This document shows, one piece after another, positions 6,828 to 14,052 of a stretch of DNA of 14,945 nt. Source of the DNA: Deltaproteobacteria bacterium (GTDB lineage: Bacteria; JAEEML01); contig JAEEML010000165.1 in NCBI GenBank assembly GCA_016283195.1, forward strand, positions 1 through 14,945, given 5' to 3'. The notes below the pieces were generated by a model. The model did no database searches. It had not been told where the DNA came from and was given only the letters and a program-made list of their open reading frames with translations. A program made the translations under genes and the position numbers. The number at the start of each line of letters is the position of its first letter. The first letter of the stretch is position 1.

Positions 6828-8099
6828 TTAATATACTATTATAGCACATCTATGACCATTTGCGTCACAGCCATCGTCACATTGGTCAGCCGCCTCGGCA
6901 TCCCAGAAAGATTCGCCAACAAGAACAGGAACAGGGGGCATATCGCTGGGGGTAAGCAGCTGAGTAGCTTTGCCAAAGAGATTTACGCAAGCTTTTTCAA
7001 CTTTTTCTTTGGCTACACCGCCTTCGGTAGTGCAAGACCAAACATGGTCTTTACAGCCATCGTCAACCAGTGTGCCATTATCATCTTTCACACAAACCGG
7101 GACATTTATGAAAGTAAAATTGTGATAGAAAGCGGCAGTTTCATTATTTCTTGCCAGCATTTGATCAATATCGGCATCATCAAAAGGAGCAGGTATTAAA
7201 CGGCATTCGCGGTCGCTGGGGCAGGAATGTTCGGCAACTTTGCAAACAGTTTCACCATTATTATCTTCAACACAACCACAGTAAAGAGCCTTGGTTAGTT
7301 TACGAGTATCATTATCGTATCCGGAGCAGGAGTTGTTAAAGAGATACGGGTCACAAGGATCACCGACTTTTTTCCCTACACCAGAATCGGCATCGCTTAC
7401 CACACACTTGGAGCCATCGCAAGACGAACAAGCTTTGATAGTGGTAACAAGCACATTATCGCCTGTCACACTCTTCATGCATTTTTGCTCAAGAGAGGAG
7501 ACAAAGGAATCGTCATCAGTGTCGGCATCACATTGGGTATTATTATATGTACTATTACACAGTTCATCTGTAAGCCCTGTGGGGTCCAAAACGCAGCGGC
7601 TACGCGGCTTGCCATCGCTAAGTTTAACGGTTTTACACACAGTTTCTTGGGCCTCAATAATTGGGCAGAATAATTTTGCTACTTTGTTATCTTTGCAAAC
7701 AATGATGTTCTCGGTGCCATCGCAACGCGGAATAAAGGTAACGGGGTTGCAGGCGTCATTTTCTTTTACCGGCGTCACAGCAAATGGGTCATCAGGGACA
7801 CAGGCATGGTGCTCAAGATCGCAGAACCAATCCTCACCGGTTTTCAGAGCCCCTTTTGTACAATCGGCAGGTCCTTCACAATAGGGATCAGGCTGCTGAT
7901 TGTTATTGTTGTTCTGATTGTTTTGGTTATTGTTGTTCTGATTGTTTTGGTTATTGTTGTTCTGATTGTTGTTGTTCTGGTCTTTTTGGTTATTTTGATT
8001 GTTTTGGTTGTTCCCTTCGTTCTCGTTACCTTTGCAAGCACCAAGGGACAGTGCCAGCATCATGCTCATTAGAAACACATTCTTACTAAGTTTTTTCAT
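6828..8099 (-). CDS. Asn/Gln-rich, cysteine-rich lipoprotein
   Basis: 423 residues. The signal peptide ends in LSLGAC, a good lipobox with C22 lipidated. Residues about 29-69 are almost only Asn and Gln with an isolated KD, a flexible or sticky tether. From 74 on there are 30 further cysteines scattered in short loops (for example YCEGPADC, CSSCDGSKC, CDDGCDANGHRC at the C-terminus), enough for 15 disulfides. No named domain was recognised; it resembles other myxobacterial-type secreted Cys-rich lipoproteins, including the one at 3416, in layout rather than in alignable sequence. The ATG at 8099 is chosen because AAGGAG (8107-8112 on the minus strand) stands 7 bases upstream and the signal peptide begins there; the frame is open 28 codons further. 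It is separated from its neighbours by 175 and 308 bases, so it is probably transcribed on its own. Confidence 0.83.
   Translation of the reverse strand: MKKLSKNVFLMSMMLALSLGACKGNENEGNNQNNQNNQKDQNNNNQNNNNQNNQNNNNQNNQNNNNNQQPDPYCEGPADCTKGALKTGEDWFCDLEHHACVPDDPFAVTPVKENDACNPVTFIPRCDGTENIIVCKDNKVAKLFCPIIEAQETVCKTVKLSDGKPRSRCVLDPTGLTDELCNSTYNNTQCDADTDDDSFVSSLEQKCMKSVTGDNVLVTTIKACSSCDGSKCVVSDADSGVGKKVGDPCDPYLFNNSCSGYDNDTRKLTKALYCGCVEDNNGETVCKVAEHSCPSDRECRLIPAPFDDADIDQMLARNNETAAFYHNFTFINVPVCVKDDNGTLVDDGCKDHVWSCTTEGGVAKEKVEKACVNLFGKATQLLTPSDMPPVPVLVGESFWDAEAADQCDDGCDANGHRCAIIVY
7897..8019 (-). repeat. Short tandem repeat coding the Asn/Gln tether
   Basis: Within the lipoprotein gene the DNA is a low-complexity run of AAC, AAT and CAA codons. 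A 24-base unit is perfectly repeated at 7911-7934 and 7935-7958, with degraded copies on both sides. Units of 24 bases keep the frame, so slippage would change tether length without breaking the gene. Confidence 0.8.
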
Positions 8100-8269
8100 T
8101 TTTAAACTCCTTCGTCGCAAAATTTTTGCTATATGCGCGACAAGAGAAATGATTAGCACAGCAGGAGAGAAAAAAGCAAACATTTTCGTCAGAAAAAGAA
8201 AGAAAAAAATAGTCTATAATATCAATGACTTATAAATTTTATATTTTATAAAATCAGCTCAAAAATCAG

Positions 8270-8283
8270 CGACATTTTTGTCA
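8270..8283. promoter_or_regulatory. Operator-like inverted repeat, copy 1
   Basis: CGACA-TTTT-TGTCA, an inverted repeat with arms GACA/TGTC around a 4-base AT spacer. It lies about 170 bases upstream of the lipoprotein ATG. A near-identical 14-base copy occurs 92 bases away. Two copies in one gap suggest a binding site for a dimeric regulator; the regulator is not known. Confidence 0.4.
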
Positions 8284-8361
8284 TAATAAAAATGCCTTTT
8301 TGGCCACTTTAAACAGGTAATATTTGCTTTTGGACTCATTTTTCAGCACAAATAAATGGTA

Positions 8362-8375
8362 TGACATTTTTGTCA
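8362..8375. promoter_or_regulatory. Operator-like inverted repeat, copy 2
   Basis: TGACA-TTTT-TGTCA, perfect 5-base arms around TTTT. It shares 13 consecutive bases with copy 1. It sits 33 bases after the permease stop, so it could also act on the permease transcript end, but there is no following T tract on the minus strand. Confidence 0.4.
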
Positions 8376-8407
8376 GGCAGCCGGCGGCTATTTAGCAATT
8401 TATGGCT

Positions 8408-9409
8408 TCAGCGCCAGATTTTCCCAGATTTTAAAAGTATGATCAAAAAGAGCGGCGAACCGATAAAGGCGGTGACAACACCTATCGGCAGCTCAACCGG
8501 AGTTAGACTCCTGGCTAAGGTATCCACCAGCAGCATAAAGAGTGCACCTATTAGAGCGGCGGTAGGAATAAGGCGGCGGTGGGAGGCACCAACCAGAGCG
8601 CGGGCGGCGTGGGGTATCAAGAGGCCTACCCAGCCGATGGTGCCTACAAGAGCCACGACAGAGCCAGTCATCATGGTGGCCAAAATGACAAAAAGCAGCT
8701 TTAAAAGGCGCGTTTCGGCACCAAGAGCGCGGGCTTCCTCATCACCGCAGGACAAAAGGTCCAGCCACCAGGAGATCATCACCAGCAGAAAAAAGCAAAT
8801 AAACACAATAGCAGCGGTGATATAGCACTCTTTTTCACCAGCGGCGGAGAGGCTGCCAAGAAGCCAAAAATTGATGGTTTGCAGCTTGTTAAATGGGTCG
8901 GCCAGCACCTTTATGAGCGAGATGCCGGCGCTCGCCAGTGAGCCGATAACAATACCGGCCAGCACCAATACAAAGACCGAAGATCGCGAATGGCCGATGA
9001 GCTTACCAACTAAAAGCGCCAGGCCAACGGTCAAAAGGCCGCCCAGAAAAGCGGCTATTTCTATTTGCCAGACGGTGGCGTCAAAATATATAGCGAGTGC
9101 CGCCCCAAAACCGGCACCGGCAGAAACTCCCAAAATATCGGAAGAAACCAAGGGGTTACGAAAAATAGCCTGGTAGGTGCCGCCGGCACTGGCGAGCGCA
9201 ATACCGGTGATAATAGCGGCTAAAATACGCGGCAAGCGCAGGTGCAGAAGCACCCAGCCCGGTGTGCCGGGCTCCATAGAAACACTAGCGGCAAGAGCGG
9301 AAAAATCAAAGCTAAAGCGCCCCATGAAAAGGGAAAAAACAGCGGTACTCAGCAAAATAAGGGCTAAAACAGCTACAAAGGCTTTAAAATGTTCGGTGAT
9401 TTTTAGCAC
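8408..9409 (-). CDS. FecCD/BtuC-family ABC transporter permease (iron-siderophore, haem or cobalamin uptake)
   Basis: 333 residues with about ten hydrophobic segments, the normal size for the FecCD family. Diagnostic stretches are LRLPRILAAIITGIALASAGG (in part, from 58), NPLVSSDILGVSAGAG (85-100), WLLGSL (182-187), the ATPase-coupling segment GDEEARALG (222-230), GLLIPHAARALVG (262-274) and ELPIGVVTAFIGSPLF (306-321). It forms the inner-membrane channel of a binding-protein-dependent importer for iron chelates or vitamin B12; the substrate cannot be told from the permease. The start is GTG at 9409 with AAAGG a few bases upstream; an in-frame TAA shortly before it excludes a longer form. Partner ATPase and binding protein genes are not in the window: the next gene upstream is on the other strand and the next one downstream is an unrelated lipoprotein. 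TonB encoded at 218 would energise the outer-membrane receptor for such substrates. Confidence 0.93.
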   Translation of the reverse strand: MLKITEHFKAFVAVLALILLSTAVFSLFMGRFSFDFSALAASVSMEPGTPGWVLLHLRLPRILAAIITGIALASAGGTYQAIFRNPLVSSDILGVSAGAGFGAALAIYFDATVWQIEIAAFLGGLLTVGLALLVGKLIGHSRSSVFVLVLAGIVIGSLASAGISLIKVLADPFNKLQTINFWLLGSLSAAGEKECYITAAIVFICFFLLVMISWWLDLLSCGDEEARALGAETRLLKLLFVILATMMTGSVVALVGTIGWVGLLIPHAARALVGASHRRLIPTAALIGALFMLLVDTLARSLTPVELPIGVVTAFIGSPLFLIILLKSGKIWR

Positions 9410-9441
9410 TTTGGCCTTTCTGGCGCAAACTTACCTTCAGC

Positions 9442-9463
9442 GGTTCCGCCAATTTGCGGAGCC
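9442..9463. other. Hairpin in the divergent intergenic region
   Basis: GGTTCCGC and GCGGAGCC flank a 6-base loop, giving an 8-bp stem with one G-U type mismatch. No T tract follows on either strand. It lies between the divergent permease and giant-lipoprotein genes, about 33 bases upstream of the permease GTG, so it could fold in that leader. A 12-base palindrome GGCCGGGCGGCC follows at 9480-9491. I see no cobalamin riboswitch or Fur-box consensus here. The remaining bases to 9634 are AT-rich and presumably hold the promoter of the giant lipoprotein gene. Confidence 0.3.
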
Positions 9464-9634
9464 TATTTAGCACACTTAAGGCCGGGCGGCCAATAGGGAA
9501 GAAAGGATAACGATTTTTCTTAAGTAACACCAACCTACTTTAATAAAGCCATTAACAAAATATTTTCTATTGCCGCACCGTTGTGGCTGTGTTAGCCTTT
9601 TACCTGTTTTTGTTTGGCTTTTAAGGAGCTTCAC

Positions 9635-12600
9635 ATGAAAAAAACGCAACTGGCTTTCACGTTTTTAATGGCCACAATTACTCTCTTCTACGCTGCCTGT
9701 GCCGGAAACGGCACTTTAGAGCCCGGTACCGCCATCTGCCCGGCCGGTACCACCGCTCTGGAAAACGGTAAGTGCCAAATCAATGATTTTATCTGCCCGG
9801 CCGGCGCTGAGCTCAATTCAAGCGGCAAATGCGTGGTAAGCAAAGCTGCTTGCCCCGCTGGCACCAAAGAGGACGGCTCAGGTAATTGCCTGGCGCCCAA
9901 AATCTGCCCGCCCGGCACCGTGGAAAGCTATGTTATGGACGGCGCATCGGAAATTTTGAGCCACTGCGTCATCTTAGCTCGGGATTGCCCGCCAGGTAGC
10001 AAGCTCAACGATAACGGGCAGTGCATTATCAGCGAGAAACTGTGCCCGGCCGGCAGCAATTTTGATGGCACCTCTGGGTGTGTCATCGCTGAAACTTCCT
10101 GCCCCACTGGCTCTTTGGCTAATGAGGATGACGAGTGTATTGTTACCAGCCGTATTTGCTATGACGGCTCATCTTTAAATGCCCTGGGCCAATGTGTGAT
10201 TAATACCAGTGAATGTAGCGAAGGCGTAAAAAACGGTGAAGGGAAATGCATCATTACCAATGTTTCTTGCCCTGATGGCTCAGTTTCCGATGGCAACGGC
10301 TATTGTATAATTAGCGCTACAGAATGCCCCGAAGCCTCAGTAAAAGATGGCTCCAGCGAAGGCCGCTGCATTATCAGCCAGGCTGTCTGCCCGCCAGGCA
10401 CCAATATTGACAGCAACTCCGATTGTGTCATCGCTGAAACTTCCTGCCCCGATGGTTCAAGCGAAAATGAGCTCGGTGAATGTCTTATTTTGAGCCGCGT
10501 TTGCTCTGATGGCTCATCTTTAAATAGCCAAGGCCAGTGCATTATTAATGAACGCCTTTGCCCGGAAGGCTCCAGCAAAAATGAGAACGGAGAGTGTGTT
10601 ATCGCCGCTACTATCTGCCCGGAAGGCTCCAGTAAAAACAATAGCGGCGAGTGTGTTATCGCCGCCACTATCTGTCCAGAAGGCTCCAGCAAAAACAATA
10701 GCGGCGAGTGTGTTATTGCCGCCACTATCTGTCCAGAAGGCTCCAGCAAAAACAATAACGGCGAGTGTGTTATTGCCGCCACTATCTGCCCGGAAGGCAG
10801 CACATTTATCGGCTCGGATTGTGTTGTTAATAGTACCTCGTGCCCGAGTGGCTCCACATTCAACAACCTGGGTCAATGTATCATCAACGAAACAGATTGC
10901 CCGGAAGGTTCTCTTAAAACAGCCGATAACAAGTGTTTAATCACGACCAAAATTTGCCCGGAACACAGCACAATGAGCGCAGATGGCCTCTGCGTAATCA
11001 AAGCCACCATTTGCCCCACTGGCTCCGAAAAGAATGGCAACGGCGAATGTGTTATCAATTCAACAATTTGCCCGGAAGGCAGCGCTAAAGACGCTTCTGG
11101 CGTCTGTGTCATCTCGGCCTCAGAGTGTCCAGTCGGCACCAGCAAAAATGGCGAAGGTCGCTGCGTTATCTTAGCCACCATTTGCCCCAGCGGCTCAACA
11201 GGCAATAGCTCCGGCCAATGTATCATTGATGCCACCATCTGTCCGGAAGGCACCAGCAAAAACGAGGCCGGGAAATGCGTCATCGCTGCCACCGAGTGCC
11301 CCAGCGGCACCAGCATGATTGGCCAGAATTGTGTGGTAACTAGCACGATTTGCCCGGTAAATTCCGACAAAAACGAGCTCGGCCAATGTGTGGTTGATCG
11401 CACTGTTTGCCCCGCCGGTTCCAGCGAAATAAATGGCCAGTGTGTAATAAATGCCACTGTTTGTCCCGCTGGCAGCACTTTGATAGCCGGAGACTGTGTG
11501 CTGGATGATGTAGTGTGCCCACAGGGCAAAGTGCTGAAATATGGCGTTTGTGTGGAAGAAAAACTAGCTAACGGCACGCAGTGCAATTCAGCCAGTGAGT
11601 GCGAAAGCGGCTACTGTGTGGATGGCGTCTGCTGCAACAACAGCTGCCCCACGCCGGATAGCTGCGTAAACGGCACACACATCAGCTACAGCTGCGCCAC
11701 CAATCCAGGTGTGTGCGAGATGAGCGCCATCAGCTGCGGCAATTATATTTGCGAGCCAGGTGCAAATACTTGCAAAGATGTTTGTGCCGATGATCTTAAT
11801 TGCCAAAATGGCGCTTTTTGCATCAGCGGCGAATGTGTTAACACCTGCCTAAAAGGCTCTGGTTTTTATGGTCGCGATTGCCATGCCTGCCCAGACTGCG
11901 GCCATGGCACTTGTGACGATGGGCGCAGTGGCAGCGGCAAGTGTATCTGCGAAGAAGGCTTTAGCGGCCAAAATTGTAATAACCAATTTCCAATGTGCAC
12001 AAAAAAATACAATGTTTACGACCAGGTAAGTGCCAGCGATTGTTATTTTGTTGATACCCGCGCCACGCCAAGAAGCTACCCGGTAGTAGCCATAGGTAAT
12101 CAAATCTGGCTAGCCGAAAATATGCGCTATGATGGTGTTGATTATCATCCTGCACCTTATGGTGGTGATTCTGGGTTCGCTAGCTATCTTTATAGTTGGG
12201 CTGATGCACAAAATGTTTGCCCAGATGGTTGGCATATGCCGTCAAGGCAAGAATATGGTATTCTCATAAGTTACGTAAAATCTAATAGTAATGATGGAAA
12301 CACTGCCTTTTATTTAACTGCCCAATGTTCCGATTGGGATTATTGGTATGATACATACCCATATTATACTAATTATTTTGGCTTTTCAGCTTATCCGACT
12401 GGTGGAGGATTACCCGCTCAAAATTGCCTTGATAACAACCATTATGACTACAGTCAATGTTGGCGTAAAGATGATGGCAGTGTAATATGGAGTTCTACTA
12501 ATGCTGGTGAGGATTCTTATGGAAAGTATGCTTATACACTGTCTATATACCGACCTGACGATACTCCGAATACTTGGGCCTCATATGTATTAGATAAATA

Positions 12601-13936
12601 TGATGAATATGCTGTGTTTTATTGGCCAGTTCGCTGTCTTATGGATTATAGTTGCGGTGACCATGGCGAGTTTGATAACCAGCGTGGCTGCGTTTGCGCA
12701 ACTGGCTGGAGTGGTGAAAGATGTGAAAAATGTGCCAGCGGCTTTAGTGGACCAAATTGTGAATGGCAACATGGTTATGTACAAGATGAACGCGACGGTA
12801 ATAAATATCGGACTGTTATGATTGGTGAACAAAAATGGTTAGCCGAAAATATGCGTTACGCCGAAGTTACTCATTATTCAGTTGGTGGCGATAGTGCTAA
12901 TGATGCGACATATGGCTATCTTTATACGGCACTCAATGCCCAAAATGTTTGCCCAGTCGGTTGGCATTTACCAACAAAAAGCGAATTTAATACATTAAAT
13001 ACCTATGTAACTGCTCATAAAACAAGTTCATCAAACTTTTTAGCTCTTATTGCCAACAGTGCTGATTGGTCTGCATATGCCTTACAGGGTGGGGATGATT
13101 TTGCTTTTGGAGCTCTTCCTAGTAGCAATAATAGCCAAGATTTTGGTACCAATGCATATTTTTGGAGTAATACACCCAGAAGTGAAGCCAATCAATCATA
13201 TCAATATTACTTCTATTTAAGTAATGGTAGTAGTACAAGTTATACCTCAGCAAATGGAAATTTTGCTGTACGTTGTGTTGAAAACTATAGCTGCCCAACT
13301 CATGCCAGATGGGATAATCGATTCGGTTGTATTTGCACAACAGGCTGGACTGGTGAAAGATGTGAGACTTGTGCTGTTGGTTATAGCGGAGAGGACTGTA
13401 CTTGGTCTGGGGGTTATGTAGAAGATAGTCGAGATGGTGAAAGTTATAGAACCATTACTATTGGTACTCAAACCTGGCTGGCTGAAAATATGCGTTATAC
13501 AGGTGTTACTCATTATTCAGCTGGTGGGGAAAGTTCTAATGATGCTATTTACGGTTATCTATATTCTTGGGATGATGCCCAAAATGTTTGCCCATCAGGT
13601 TGGCATTTACCCACACAAAATGAGTTTAATACACTATATACATATGCAAATACCCATAAAAGCAGCTCTTCTACATTTTTAGCTCTCATTGCCAAAAATG
13701 GTGACTGGTTGGAATATATGTATGAAGGTGGGGATGATTTTGGCTTTTCTGCGCTTCCAGCCGGCAATTACTACTCAGACAACTACAACTATTTAGGTAT
13801 AAGCACCTTCTTCTGGTCTAGTACAGAGTACGATAGTTCCAACGCATACTATTTGTACTACGTTGCTAATAACAATGCCAATGTGTCAAATACCAATAAG
13901 ACACGCGGCTACTCCGTCCGCTGCGTAAAGAATTAA
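9635..13936 (+). CDS. Giant repeat-stalk lipoprotein with EGF-like and three FISUMP domains
   Basis: 1433 residues. The signal peptide ends LFYAAC, so C22 is the likely lipid anchor. Residues about 35-645 are about 32 tandem repeats, mostly 19 residues, of the form CPxGSxxNxxGxCVIxxTI (C-x11-C-x6-C spacing). Next come a Dickkopf-like CNSASECESGYC module, further Cys-rich sequence and an EGF-like module (about 749-782, ending CICEEGFSGQNC). Three FISUMP (Fibrobacter succinogenes major paralogous) domains follow, at about 807-1002, 1051-1216 and 1264-1433. Each has the IGxQxWLAENMRY start, a CPxGWHxP centre, FxxxP and WSxT blocks, and a VRC end. EGF-like modules (ending GWSGERC..GFSGPNC and GWTGERC..GYSGEDC) separate them. 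The protein is likely a surface stalk carrying binding heads; ligand unknown. The first FISUMP has an insertion near the WSST block. The ATG at 9635 has AAGGAG at 9623-9628; an in-frame TTG at 9614 is the less likely start. Confidence 0.9.
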   Translation: MKKTQLAFTFLMATITLFYAACAGNGTLEPGTAICPAGTTALENGKCQINDFICPAGAELNSSGKCVVSKAACPAGTKEDGSGNCLAPKICPPGTVESYVMDGASEILSHCVILARDCPPGSKLNDNGQCIISEKLCPAGSNFDGTSGCVIAETSCPTGSLANEDDECIVTSRICYDGSSLNALGQCVINTSECSEGVKNGEGKCIITNVSCPDGSVSDGNGYCIISATECPEASVKDGSSEGRCIISQAVCPPGTNIDSNSDCVIAETSCPDGSSENELGECLILSRVCSDGSSLNSQGQCIINERLCPEGSSKNENGECVIAATICPEGSSKNNSGECVIAATICPEGSSKNNSGECVIAATICPEGSSKNNNGECVIAATICPEGSTFIGSDCVVNSTSCPSGSTFNNLGQCIINETDCPEGSLKTADNKCLITTKICPEHSTMSADGLCVIKATICPTGSEKNGNGECVINSTICPEGSAKDASGVCVISASECPVGTSKNGEGRCVILATICPSGSTGNSSGQCIIDATICPEGTSKNEAGKCVIAATECPSGTSMIGQNCVVTSTICPVNSDKNELGQCVVDRTVCPAGSSEINGQCVINATVCPAGSTLIAGDCVLDDVVCPQGKVLKYGVCVEEKLANGTQCNSASECESGYCVDGVCCNNSCPTPDSCVNGTHISYSCATNPGVCEMSAISCGNYICEPGANTCKDVCADDLNCQNGAFCISGECVNTCLKGSGFYGRDCHACPDCGHGTCDDGRSGSGKCICEEGFSGQNCNNQFPMCTKKYNVYDQVSASDCYFVDTRATPRSYPVVAIGNQIWLAENMRYDGVDYHPAPYGGDSGFASYLYSWADAQNVCPDGWHMPSRQEYGILISYVKSNSNDGNTAFYLTAQCSDWDYWYDTYPYYTNYFGFSAYPTGGGLPAQNCLDNNHYDYSQCWRKDDGSVIWSSTNAGEDSYGKYAYTLSIYRPDDTPNTWASYVLDKYDEYAVFYWPVRCLMDYSCGDHGEFDNQRGCVCATGWSGERCEKCASGFSGPNCEWQHGYVQDERDGNKYRTVMIGEQKWLAENMRYAEVTHYSVGGDSANDATYGYLYTALNAQNVCPVGWHLPTKSEFNTLNTYVTAHKTSSSNFLALIANSADWSAYALQGGDDFAFGALPSSNNSQDFGTNAYFWSNTPRSEANQSYQYYFYLSNGSSTSYTSANGNFAVRCVENYSCPTHARWDNRFGCICTTGWTGERCETCAVGYSGEDCTWSGGYVEDSRDGESYRTITIGTQTWLAENMRYTGVTHYSAGGESSNDAIYGYLYSWDDAQNVCPSGWHLPTQNEFNTLYTYANTHKSSSSTFLALIAKNGDWLEYMYEGGDDFGFSALPAGNYYSDNYNYLGISTFFWSSTEYDSSNAYYLYYVANNNANVSNTNKTRGYSVRCVKN
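9737..11570 (+). repeat. Array of about 32 tandem ~57-bp coding repeats
   Basis: Units begin at each TGC-CC(N) (Cys-Pro) codon pair and code the two-cysteine 19-residue repeat. Most are diverged; a few are 18, 21 or 27 residues (the fourth is the longest). I counted 32 starts, the last one (CPQGKVLKYGVC) being the end cap. Two units have CY or CS in place of CP. Even spacing without stops shows that selection acts on the protein, not on a DNA array. Confidence 0.9.
10559..10786 (+). repeat. Four near-identical 57-bp repeats
   Basis: Starts at 10559, 10616, 10673 and 10730 are exactly 57 bases apart and encode CPEGSSKN(E/N)(N/S)GECVIAATI four times, with only a few silent or single-residue differences. 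The flanking units are much more diverged, so this part was amplified recently. Confidence 0.92.
12053..13936 (+). repeat. Triplicated FISUMP module with EGF-like spacers
   Basis: The DNA of the second and third FISUMP domains (about 12786-13284 and 13425-13933) and of the EGF-like module before each (12653-12762 and 13291-13401) is clearly similar over its whole length, with shared blocks such as GTTACTCATTATTCAG and GCCCAAAATGTTTGCCCA. The first FISUMP domain is more diverged and longer. The order of events suggested is divergence of the first copy, then a later duplication of an EGF-FISUMP unit. Confidence 0.8.
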
Positions 13937-14052
13937 AGCTGAGCAGCCCGTCGCAGGCGGGTAGCCAGTCCTGCCCCACTTTCTTCTTGCCCCCATTCGC
14001 TAAGTCTGCTAAAAGCCATCCCACAACTTAAAAAAGCCACTAGGAGATTATC

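Larger units (their letters stand above)
8100..8407. other. AT-rich 308-bp intergenic region upstream of the Asn-rich lipoprotein
   Basis: Lies between the 3' end of the permease gene and the start of the lipoprotein, both on the minus strand. It contains the lipoprotein Shine-Dalgarno (8107-8112), a very AT-rich tract at about 8225-8255 where the promoter probably sits (no clear -35/-10 pair can be assigned), and two inverted-repeat sites described separately. No convincing reading frame or strong rho-independent terminator is visible; a 3-bp GCC-N5-GGC hairpin at 8294-8304 followed on the minus strand by a T-rich run is too weak to call. Confidence 0.6.

Noticed and set aside
7291-8089. Plus-strand frames over the Asn-rich lipoprotein, one with a Val/Ile/Leu-rich pseudo-membrane stretch
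   Set aside because: The hydrophobic run is the reverse complement of Asn/Gln codons. The minus-strand gene has a signal peptide, a Shine-Dalgarno and ordered cysteines.
8179-8191. A third copy of the inverted repeat (AACATTTTCGTCA), also 92 bases from copy 1
   Set aside because: It has two mismatches and loses the palindrome, and the 92-base units do not align elsewhere, so the even spacing may be chance.
8871-9470. Plus-strand frames opposite the permease gene
   Set aside because: They are antisense to a clear FecCD permease and show no protein features of their own.
9410-9634. Cobalamin riboswitch or Fur box between the permease and the giant lipoprotein
   Set aside because: No B12-box sequence or Fur-like 19-base palindrome could be found by eye; only a short hairpin and a small GC palindrome.
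9737-11570. Regular ~57-bp repeats as a CRISPR-like array
   Set aside because: The repeats have no conserved repeat with unique spacers, are diverged along the whole unit, and stay in frame inside a long protein.
10300-11586. Long minus-strand frames (10300-10866, 10873-11586) and the plus-strand frame 10548-10940 with repeating residues
   Set aside because: They are antisense or frame-shifted readings of the 57-bp repeats; a repeat whose length is a multiple of three without stops opens other frames as well. No start signals or recognisable proteins.
13953-13974. GCAGG/CCTGC hairpin after the giant lipoprotein as a terminator
   Set aside because: Only five stem pairs, a 12-base loop and no T tract.
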